NCBI GenBank assembly: GCA_023416855.1
Contig: JAEZGU010000008.1
Span: 1-21,695, forward strand
Reading direction: 5' to 3'
Length of the DNA: 21,695 nt
DNA from: Bacillota bacterium
GTDB lineage: Bacteria > Bacillota > Clostridia > Tissierellales > Sedimentibacteraceae
Below the pieces are notes generated by a model. That model saw only the letters and a list, made by a program, of their open reading frames with translations. It did not search any database and had not been told where the DNA came from. A program made the translations under genes and the position numbers. Within the stretch, counting starts at the first letter, position 1. Each line of letters opens with the position of its first letter. Of this stretch, positions 16,174 to 21,695 are shown piece by piece.

Positions 16174-16202
16174 ACTTTATACTATAAATTTATGTTTGTC
16201 AA
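16174..16202 (-). promoter_or_regulatory. Promoter of the S-box operon
   Basis: Minus strand: a perfect -35 TTGACA (16202-16197), 17 bases to TAAAGT (16179-16174), or 15 to TATAAA. The transcript would start about 20 bases before the riboswitch. Confidence 0.65.
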
Positions 16203-16228
16203 CTATAATTTATTTTATTTTTTTAATA

Positions 16229-17167
16229 TTATGCACTTTCTATAATATTTTTAATTTTTTCTTCCAATTGCTTTAACATAAATTCTTCAGTTACTTTTTC
16301 TTCATAAAGCTTAGACATTGCTTTATCGATTTGATTTTTAGTATTTTTAACAGCATCTAATGATTTACCTATTTCTGATTGAACTACCCAGTCAAAAATC
16401 AATCCGTCAAAGAAATAATCGGCAAAAGTCTCAAAAGTACCGATAGATATTTCCGTACCTGTAATCATTTTGATATCTGACATTTCTCTCTTAAATCTTC
16501 CAAGAGTTCTTTGAGCTTCTTCTACATACTGTCCGGCCTTATCAATATGATCATATTTAACTGCTGTTACAATAAGTCCTCCGCCTATTAAGTCAGCAAT
16601 TCCCCATCCTTCAGCGCTTTCAAGCTCTTTAATAGTTAGCTCAACTGCATTTAATGATTCTTCTCCTGCCTTAATAGCTTCATCGATTTCGATAATATTA
16701 GCATTCATGCTTTCTTTTCGTTCAATCAGTTTCTTAAGCTCATCGCTGATTTTTTTATTCTGTATGTTTATAAGACTTAATTTTTTGTTTATTAAATCTT
16801 CATATTCCATTTCACATATTTCAACTTTTGATAGCTCGTCTACTAATCTTTTAGCTTCCTTTGCAAGGTATTCAACGTTGTTTTTGCATTGATCATATTT
16901 TAATTTTGCTTTTAATACTTCTTGTTTTTCTTTTTCTAATCTTTCTTCTTTAGTTCCTAATATGGCGTAAAATAATGAAGTAATAGTTGTAGATTCTAAT
17001 TTCAAAACATCTTCATTTTCTTTTTGCAACTCTTCTGAAAGTTTATTTAAAAGTAATTTTTCCTTAATCATGTCTTGCTCAGTTTGTTTTAATAAAGCAT
17101 TTAATTTATTCTTTTTTTCCATGCACTCTTTAACAAAACTGATTCTTTCATTTAATTCACGATGCAT
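16229..17167 (-). CDS. Coiled-coil protein of unknown function
   Basis: 312 residues, not recognised as a named family. No signal peptide or clear membrane helix. Long charged heptad-like coiled coils cover about 1-60 and 70-190, broken by SLFYAILGTKEERLEKEKQE (about 64-83). A glycine-rich, weakly hydrophobic hairpin, EGWGIADLIGGGLIVTAVKY (about 185-204), is followed by a conserved-looking helical region (FETFADYFFDGLIFDW, about 243-258) and a C-terminal coiled coil. The layout suggests a dimeric scaffold or a membrane-adhering protein rather than an enzyme. AAAGGAG precedes the ATG. The gene stands alone between the S-box promoter and the divergent DUF1858 gene; I saw no strong hairpin terminator after its stop. 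Confidence 0.75.
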   Translation of the reverse strand: MHRELNERISFVKECMEKKNKLNALLKQTEQDMIKEKLLLNKLSEELQKENEDVLKLESTTITSLFYAILGTKEERLEKEKQEVLKAKLKYDQCKNNVEYLAKEAKRLVDELSKVEICEMEYEDLINKKLSLINIQNKKISDELKKLIERKESMNANIIEIDEAIKAGEESLNAVELTIKELESAEGWGIADLIGGGLIVTAVKYDHIDKAGQYVEEAQRTLGRFKREMSDIKMITGTEISIGTFETFADYFFDGLIFDWVVQSEIGKSLDAVKNTKNQIDKAMSKLYEEKVTEEFMLKQLEEKIKNIIESA

Positions 17168-17321
17168 ATTAGTTCTCCTTTTATTGCAGCTTATGTACGA
17201 ATAAATATAATAACATGTTTATTATCTCTTAATATTTGTAAGTATATCATACATCATATTAGGATTCAAACAGTTTTTAGCACTTACCTCTTAGGAATAC
17301 GATGCTATTTTTAATTTTTGG

Positions 17322-17350
17322 TTGAATCTAAATTTTTCATCATGTATAAT
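17322..17350 (+). promoter_or_regulatory. Promoter of the DUF1858 gene
   Basis: TTGAAT (17322-17327), exactly 17 bases, and a perfect TATAAT (17345-17350), 29 bases before the ATG. This is one of the best sigma-A-type promoters in the window. The rest of 17168-17321 is AT-rich with no assigned function beyond the upstream region of the divergent coiled-coil gene. Confidence 0.75.
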
Positions 17351-17379
17351 TAATTTAATAATTTAGAAGGAGGAAAATT

Positions 17380-17565
17380 ATGTCTATAACTAAAGATATG
17401 GTTATTCGTGAAATTATTCAAACTAAACCTGAAGCTGCAGAAATATTGATGGCTCATGGAATGGGTTGCGTAGGATGTCCTGGTGCTCAAATGGAAACAT
17501 TAGAAGAAGCAGCAGCAGTTCACGGAATGAATTTAGAACATTTAATGGCAGCATTAAATAAATAG
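17380..17565 (+). CDS. DUF1858 / hybrid-cluster-protein-associated redox disulfide protein
   Basis: 61-residue cytoplasmic protein consisting of a single DUF1858 domain, the type called HCP-associated redox disulfide domain. The motif HGMGCVGCPGA carries the redox CxxC pair, Cys30 and Cys33; the N-terminal ITKDMVIREII and the ETLEEAAAVHGM helix are typical. In other genomes the domain is found beside or fused to hybrid cluster (prismane) proteins and is thought to act as a small thiol redox partner. No hcp gene is in the window, but a CooS variant of the kind reported to carry a hybrid-type cluster lies 12 kb away. AAGGAGG precedes the ATG, and a strong promoter suggests high expression. Confidence 0.88.
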   Translation: MSITKDMVIREIIQTKPEAAEILMAHGMGCVGCPGAQMETLEEAAAVHGMNLEHLMAALNK

Positions 17566-17572
17566 CAAAGAA

Positions 17573-17729
17573 AAAACCGGCAAAATTCCAATTCAGATCA
17601 CGATCTTATTTTTGTTATCCTTTTTATGCATATAAACATGATGTCATATCAATTGGATCTCTTTAAATATCGAATTATTTTCATAGCATAAGCATTTGAA
17701 AATACTGAACTGCAATAAATGCCGGTTTT
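17573..17729. other. 157-base non-coding element bounded by 10-bp inverted repeats
   Basis: AAAACCGGCA (17573-17582) and its exact complement TGCCGGTTTT (17720-17729) are the only GC-rich words in this AT-rich gap and begin 7 bases after the DUF1858 stop. No ORF of note lies between them. Possibilities are the closing stem of a structured RNA in the DUF1858 3' UTR (a 3'-UTR-derived small RNA), an elaborate terminator (the right arm ends in T4), or a MITE-like remnant. The hexamer AGCAAA occurs on both sides (17564-17569 and 17740-17745) but is too short to count as a target duplication. Confidence 0.45.
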
Positions 17730-17738
17730 CTATTTGAA

Positions 17739-17767
17739 AAGCAAAATAAATAAAAATTTATTTGCTT
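17739..17767. terminator. AT-rich hairpin, possible weak terminator
   Basis: AAGCAAAATAAAT and ATTTATTTGCTT form a stem with one bulge around an AAAA loop. It is followed by TATGTGCTTATTGTTT. It may terminate DUF1858 transcripts or those of the minus-strand dcyD gene. The remaining 17768-17850 is AT-rich with nothing recognised. Confidence 0.4.
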
Positions 17768-17850
17768 ATGTGCTTATTGTTTACACTTTTGAAATTAATA
17801 GTATACAAATATTTTAGATAATTTAGTTAAAAATGTTAATTGTATATTTT

Positions 17851-18918
17851 TTATAATTTAAATACTTTTTGAGGTTCTCCCCATAGCTCTTCTTGCATGG
17901 CATCTGCATGCGCTTCAGAAAATATCCCCGGTGCACCTCCAGTGTGAAGAAGCATTACATTTTTATCCTTAGTAATCTTTCCCTTTTCAATTAAATCTAT
18001 CATTCCTCTAAACACCTTAGATGTATAACAAGCATCTAAAATCACAGCTTCTTCTCTTGCCATCATATACATGTATTTTCTTGTTTCAGAATCAGGAACA
18101 TTGTATGAAATACCAACATAATCCTTTTCAATCCACATATCTTCTGATGTAACATTGATACCAAGTTCCAAGAAATTGTTAGTTTCTTTTATATAATCTA
18201 CCTTCTCCTGTATTTCTTCATCATTTTTATGTGAAACACATACACCAATAGGAATAAATTTTGCATCAAAATATTTAGCACCTAAATATAGTCCAGCATA
18301 TGTTCCAACAGAACCAAAACCGGTAAATATATAATCAATGTTGATGTTCATTTCATTCAGCTGATCCTTAATTTCTTTTGCTGCCATAACATAGCCTGCC
18401 GCCCCCACAGGACTACTTCCTCCAACAGGAATTAAATAAACTTTTTCTCCTTTGCTCTCGTACATCTTAACAACCTCCGAGGTTGTTCTTTCTAAAAGTT
18501 CATTGTATTTAGCTGTTTTTATATTCTTTGGTTCATCCTTAAAATCAGTATCATCCATAAAAAACAAGTCTGCACCCATCATTTTATCCAGTATTAAATT
18601 ACCTGTAGCCTTTTCAGGAGCAGGACCATCCATTATAATACCACATTTCAAACCAAATCTTGCAGCTACAGCAGCAGTCAATCTACCATGATTTGTTTGA
18701 GGACCTCCATATGTTAAAAGTACAGTACAATTATTGTCAATTGCATCTTTTAACAAATAATCCAACTTTCTTAATTTGTTTCCACCAAGTGCATAACCTG
18801 TTAAGTCATCTCTTTTAATGTAAATGTTCATTCCGTACTTTTTGCTTAAGTTATCAAGTCTGTGAATTGGTGTTTTATAAAACCCTGTTTCAATCCTTTG
18901 CAAATCTTTTAACTTCAT
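17851..18918 (-). CDS. D-cysteine desulfhydrase / ACC-deaminase family PLP enzyme
   Basis: 355-residue fold-type II PLP enzyme. Lys48 in GGNKLRK is the expected Schiff-base lysine; GGPQTNHGR (about 71-79) corresponds to the GGxQSNHxR block that binds the substrate carboxylate. A phosphate-binding loop, TGFGSVGTYAGL (about 194-205), and LLHTGGAPGIF near the C-terminus complete the family. DcyD-type members split D-cysteine into pyruvate, H2S and ammonia; others deaminate ACC or act on related D-amino acids, and the reaction here is not certain. The ATG at 18918 follows GGAGGGG; a TTG four codons upstream would translate through that site. A terminator lies directly before the ribosome binding site, downstream of the glutaredoxin gene on the same strand. 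Confidence 0.85.
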   Translation of the reverse strand: MKLKDLQRIETGFYKTPIHRLDNLSKKYGMNIYIKRDDLTGYALGGNKLRKLDYLLKDAIDNNCTVLLTYGGPQTNHGRLTAAVAARFGLKCGIIMDGPAPEKATGNLILDKMMGADLFFMDDTDFKDEPKNIKTAKYNELLERTTSEVVKMYESKGEKVYLIPVGGSSPVGAAGYVMAAKEIKDQLNEMNINIDYIFTGFGSVGTYAGLYLGAKYFDAKFIPIGVCVSHKNDEEIQEKVDYIKETNNFLELGINVTSEDMWIEKDYVGISYNVPDSETRKYMYMMAREEAVILDACYTSKVFRGMIDLIEKGKITKDKNVMLLHTGGAPGIFSEAHADAMQEELWGEPQKVFKL

Positions 18919-18928
18919 ATACCCCTCC

Positions 18929-18951
18929 AAAAAAAGAGCAGTTACCTGCTC
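18929..18951 (-). terminator. Terminator / possible attenuator between grx and dcyD-like gene
   Basis: Minus strand: stem GAGCAG / CTGCTC with a GTAA loop and seven T, which run straight into the GGAGGGG ribosome binding site of the downstream gene. It ends the glutaredoxin transcript 16 bases after its stop. Because no room is left for a promoter after the hairpin, the next gene must depend on read-through or on a start site upstream of the hairpin. Confidence 0.7.
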
Positions 18952-18966
18952 AAGATGACTATAATC

Positions 18967-19191
18967 TTATAATAATTCTTCTAATTTTTGCTTGTTAAAA
19001 CCAACAACCACTTCTTCATCAATAAATATTATAGGCACACCCATGTATCCCATGGAAATAAGCTCTTTTTTTGCTTCAGCATCTAAAGAAATATTTTTTT
19101 CTTCGTATTCGTATCCCTTTTCTTTTATTAAATCCTTTGCTAATGTGCAATTAGGACATGATGCACTTGAGTATATTTTTATATTTTTCAT
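18967..19191 (-). CDS. Glutaredoxin-like thiol-disulfide protein
   Basis: 74-residue single-domain thioredoxin-fold protein of the NrdH/YruB-type glutaredoxin group. The active site is Cys12-Pro-Asn-Cys15 near the N-terminus (SSASCPNCTLAK), with the cis-proline motif GVP (51-53) and the C-terminal GFNKQKLEELL helix typical of this group. It would reduce protein disulfides in the cytoplasm; its electron donor (glutathione is usually absent in Clostridia) is probably a thioredoxin reductase. AAAGGAGG lies 5 bases before the ATG. It is on the same strand as the downstream PLP enzyme, separated from it by a hairpin terminator, and diverges from the DUF11 gene. Confidence 0.9.
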   Translation of the reverse strand: MKNIKIYSSASCPNCTLAKDLIKEKGYEYEEKNISLDAEAKKELISMGYMGVPIIFIDEEVVVGFNKQKLEELL

Positions 19192-19271
19192 ATGTTCCTC
19201 CTTTAGAAAGTATCTTTTCGCTTATTTTACCATATTTTATAGTATAACTCCATAAATTTTTGCTGTTATTT

Positions 19272-19300
19272 TTCACAAATAAATTTGAACGGAATAATAT
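19272..19300 (+). promoter_or_regulatory. Possible promoter of the DUF11-type gene
   Basis: TTCACA (19272-19277), 17 bases, TAATAT (19295-19300), with a better TATAAT word three bases further on at poor spacing. It lies 64 bases before the chosen ATG. Confidence 0.35.
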
Positions 19301-19363
19301 AATTTATACTGTTTTTAAAACCACATACAAATAAGCAATTAAAACATGAAAGGAATGAAATAT

Positions 19364-20221
19364 ATGAAAGAACTAATTATTTCAATCAAGCCACCTGATA
19401 AAATACTCAAAGGAGCAGGTATTCCTAATACTTCATTCATACCATCATACATATATAAATTAAATATTCAGCTAACAAATAACAGCAATCAAGCTAAATT
19501 ATGTTCATTTAGTTCAACATTAGGGAATGGAATACGATACTTAAATAATATTGAGCATTTAGGACCTGACAACATAATAGAAAAAATTAATATTGTTGAG
19601 CCATGTAAGGATGTATCAAATAACAATGTAATTGTATTTGCAAACAATATTAAACTATCACCTAATTCAACAAATACACTAATTTTAGATATTGGTCTTT
19701 GCGACAAATATACATTGAATTGTCAAGAGAATACAGGTAATAAAATACCTCACAGAGAAAAAATTCATTATTATGGTCATTTAATATGCGAAGATCTTGT
19801 AGATTCTTGTTCTGCAACATCACTTGCTTGTGATTATGAGCTAACAGTTAAATGCGATGATGAAAAAATTAATAAAGGTGAAACCACTAAGTACTACATA
19901 AGTTGCAGCACCGGACAATATGATATGGCAAGAAGTGTTTATGTGAGAAGCATATTGGATAATGGATTAGAATTTATTGGAGATTCAACTAACCTTCAAC
20001 CTAAAAATGTTTATAATTTTAACGGAAAAACAATAATAAAATGGGATGTAGGAAGTTTGCAGCCCTCAGAAATAAGAAGAATTGGATACATGGTAAAAGT
20101 AAAAGAAGACGTAGAAATAGGTAGCAAATTAAAGAATAAACTAAATTCCAATTGTATAAACAATTCAGAATACACACAATGCCCTTCAAGCACTGAGCAT
20201 TTTTTAACAGTTATTGAATAA
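19364..20221 (+). CDS. Cysteine-rich DUF11-type repeat protein
   Basis: 285 residues in two beta-rich units. The second (about 155-280) resembles the DUF11 conserved-repeat domain of clostridial surface proteins: KGETTKYYISCS, YVRSILDNGLEFIGDST, IIKWDVGSLQPSEIRRIGYMVKVK. The first (about 8-130) seems a diverged copy (YKLNIQLTNNSNQ, LGNGIRYLNNIEHLGPDN). Eleven cysteines are present, unusual for this fold. No signal peptide, sortase motif or membrane segment is visible, which is odd for a domain normally exported; spore-coat or intracellular use is possible but is only a guess. The third ATG (19364) is chosen because AAAGGA lies 9 bases before it; this word is within the codons following the first ATG (19346). 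The gene ends at a hairpin terminator. Confidence 0.72.
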   Translation: MKELIISIKPPDKILKGAGIPNTSFIPSYIYKLNIQLTNNSNQAKLCSFSSTLGNGIRYLNNIEHLGPDNIIEKINIVEPCKDVSNNNVIVFANNIKLSPNSTNTLILDIGLCDKYTLNCQENTGNKIPHREKIHYYGHLICEDLVDSCSATSLACDYELTVKCDDEKINKGETTKYYISCSTGQYDMARSVYVRSILDNGLEFIGDSTNLQPKNVYNFNGKTIIKWDVGSLQPSEIRRIGYMVKVKEDVEIGSKLKNKLNSNCINNSEYTQCPSSTEHFLTVIE

Positions 20222-20250
20222 AGAATGGAACAATACATTCCATTCTTTTT
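20221..20250. terminator. Convergent terminator, DUF11 gene / LTA synthase-like gene
   Basis: A 10-bp perfect stem (AAGAATGGAA / TTCCATTCTT) with a 7-base loop, followed by TTT on the plus strand. It overlaps the last base of the DUF11 stop and touches the stop of the minus-strand gene at 20249. Confidence 0.8.
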
Positions 20251-21695
20251 ATTTGAATAATTTGGAATAATAATTAGTGTCTAATATTAAACTTGAGTAT
20301 TTAAATTTTTGTTTTACCTGATTTATTTTTTCATTTATATAAATGCTATCAACATTATACCCTTCTTTAGCTATGACCTTTTCTGTCTTAGCTTCAAATA
20401 TAATTTTATCGGTTATGAAGCTTCTGTCTTCAAATACAACTAATGGCTCTGAATCAGATAATATATCTCTACCCATCAACAACCTTGAATCGTAATCAAG
20501 TCCCATTAAATTTGAAATTGTAGGTATTATATCTAAGCTTGATGATGGTTTATTAATTTCAATCGGTTCCATTCCTTTGCACCAAAGCAAAAATACACCT
20601 TTGTAAAGGTCAAAATCCGAAATAATTTCTTTTCCTGCAAGCTCGCTTATTTCCTGCTTTGTCAAACCGTATGGATAATGGTCAGGGCTTATGGCTATTA
20701 ATGTATCCTCTGCTATTCCAGCATTTTCAAGTTCTTTAATTAGCTTTTCCATAGCTCTGTCAAGCTCAATATTGCATGCAAAATATGCCTTTACATGTTC
20801 CGAATAATCTAAATGCTCTACCAAGCTTCTATTTTTGTTCGCTATATAATTTCCCATAAAATTATACTGCAAGTGACCGCTTACTGTCATGTAATAAGTA
20901 TGAAATGGTTGGTTGTTAATAAATTCCGGTACGGACAGTTCAATCATTTCTACATCTGATTCCGGCCATGTTTCCGTTACATTTAATCCATTTCCCAATC
21001 CCTTATAAATATATCCCATATTAGGGTGGGACTCATTTCTGAAATAATAATCAAAATAATGATTATGGTATGCATATGTGTTATAGCCTATGTTTTTCAA
21101 CTGATTTCCCATACTGAAAGGCATATAATTTTTAGCTGATTTATAAAAGCTCCAAACACCTTCCTTTGGCAATAAACCTGTACAAGCTACATATTCTCCA
21201 TCTGATGTGCTTACTCCCCAAAGAGGTGTATAGAAATCAGTGAATTTAAATCCTGTTTCCTGCATCATATACAGCGTTGGTGTAATATCCTTATTAACTG
21301 CATATGGAGAAAACCCCTCTGCTGTAATTAAAATTAAATTTTTACCTTTAAACATACCTGTATATTTGTTTTTCTTTGTTGGCTCAACATTCATGAAATA
21401 TCCATGCATATCTTTAATCACTGCTTTACTTTCTTTTTCAAGGAGTTCACTAAAGGGAATGTTTAAAATATTATTTTCATAAACAACAGTACTTGATTTC
21501 TCAGGTTGAACTATTTCCCTTGGAATAATAATATCCTCAGATTCTACTATTTCTATCGGCTCAGATTCATCAGCATAAACATCTATATTTTTAAGCATAT
21601 TTTTTATATCAAGTCGACCTGTAGTTAACAGACCAAACCTATCAACAGAATCTTGGATTAGGAAAACATCATTATACAAATATGCCGGGCTTAGC
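20249..21695 (-). CDS. LTA synthase family sulfatase-fold protein (5' end outside the window)
   Basis: C-terminal part (at least 476 residues) of an alkaline-phosphatase-superfamily enzyme of the LtaS/phosphoglycerol-transferase group, which moves glycerol-phosphate or similar groups onto surface polymers outside the membrane. The frame is open to the window edge; a TTG at 21679 is not the likely start, and the missing upstream part should hold the membrane helices. Motifs seen in order: LILITAEGF (metal-binding Glu), WGVSTSDGEY, where the Thr replaces that of GKTSDSE as nucleophile, YAYHNHYFDYYFRN, SGHLQYNF (His) and ISPDHYPYG (Asp-His metal site). The nucleophile block differs from classical LtaS, so the acceptor or donor may differ. 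It ends convergently with the DUF11 gene. Confidence 0.83.
   Translation of the reverse strand, partial: LSPAYLYNDVFLIQDSVDRFGLLTTGRLDIKNMLKNIDVYADESEPIEIVESEDIIIPREIVQPEKSSTVVYENNILNIPFSELLEKESKAVIKDMHGYFMNVEPTKKNKYTGMFKGKNLILITAEGFSPYAVNKDITPTLYMMQETGFKFTDFYTPLWGVSTSDGEYVACTGLLPKEGVWSFYKSAKNYMPFSMGNQLKNIGYNTYAYHNHYFDYYFRNESHPNMGYIYKGLGNGLNVTETWPESDVEMIELSVPEFINNQPFHTYYMTVSGHLQYNFMGNYIANKNRSLVEHLDYSEHVKAYFACNIELDRAMEKLIKELENAGIAEDTLIAISPDHYPYGLTKQEISELAGKEIISDFDLYKGVFLLWCKGMEPIEINKPSSSLDIIPTISNLMGLDYDSRLLMGRDILSDSEPLVVFEDRSFITDKIIFEAKTEKVIAKEGYNVDSIYINEKINQVKQKFKYSSLILDTNYYSKLFK

Noticed and set aside
17564..17745. AGCAAA direct repeats as an insertion target duplication around the 157-base element
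   Set aside because: Six AT-rich bases, one overlapping the stop codon of DUF1858; chance is likely.
1..21695. CRISPR arrays, insertion sequences, prophage or defence islands
   Set aside because: No regularly spaced repeats, transposase, integrase, phage or recognisable defence genes were found; all large ORFs are accounted for by the listed genes.

Overview
The window looks like chromosomal DNA of a low-GC, Gram-positive strict anaerobe of the class Clostridia (or a Tissierellia-like relative). The grounds are AT-rich codon use, strong AGGAGG-type ribosome binding sites, occasional TTG/GTG starts, an S-box (SAM-I) riboswitch, an anaerobic Ni,Fe-CODH-family protein, a lipoteichoic-acid-synthase-like enzyme and lipoprotein-type ABC transport. 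There are no phage genes, insertion sequences or CRISPR arrays. The species is not identified.

Layout. (1) 1-2100: the 3' end of an Na+-NQR operon (nqrD fragment, nqrE, nqrF) closed by a convergent terminator. (2) 2100-5404, minus strand: CCA-adding enzyme with its own promoter, a degenerate copy of a dispersed hairpin repeat, then a CODH-family protein (CooS). The CooS lacks one cysteine ligand of the Ni,Fe C-cluster and has a CX2C D-cluster motif. (3) 5603-7306, plus strand: membrane protein with a degenerate GGDEF domain and an intact EAL c-di-GMP phosphodiesterase domain. (4) 7328-9885, minus strand: DegV fatty-acid-binding protein and a secreted phosphodiester-glycosidase-type protein, followed by a separately promoted tRNA-Ser(GGA) whose leader and trailer are complementary. 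(5) 10041-11928: small NADPH-dependent FMN reductase (+) converging on a GAF/HD-GYP phosphodiesterase (-). (6) 16202-12016, minus strand: an S-box operon reading promoter, SAM riboswitch with terminator, YbaK-type tRNA deacylase, TcdA, MetN, MetI, MetQ, terminator. (7) 16229-17565: an unrecognised coiled-coil protein (-), then a strongly promoted 61-residue HCP-associated redox-disulfide protein (+). (8) 17566-17850: a gene-free stretch with a 157-base element bounded by 10-bp inverted repeats. (9) 19191-17851, minus strand: glutaredoxin-like protein, a terminator sitting directly against the next ribosome binding site, and a D-cysteine desulfhydrase/ACC-deaminase-family PLP enzyme. (10) 19364-21695: a cysteine-rich DUF11-type protein (+) converging on a truncated LTA-synthase-family sulfatase (-).

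Themes. Sulfur amino-acid metabolism recurs (methionine uptake under SAM control, a probable Cys-tRNA(Pro) editing enzyme, D-cysteine breakdown). So do redox/Fe-S functions (NQR, variant CooS, HCP-associated domain, glutaredoxin, FMN reductase) and c-di-GMP degradation (one EAL and one HD-GYP enzyme). The most interesting items are the ligand-deficient CooS, the extended S-box operon, the terminator fused to the dcyD ribosome binding site, and two non-coding elements (3411-3473 and 17573-17729). I did not find a clearly new multi-gene system.
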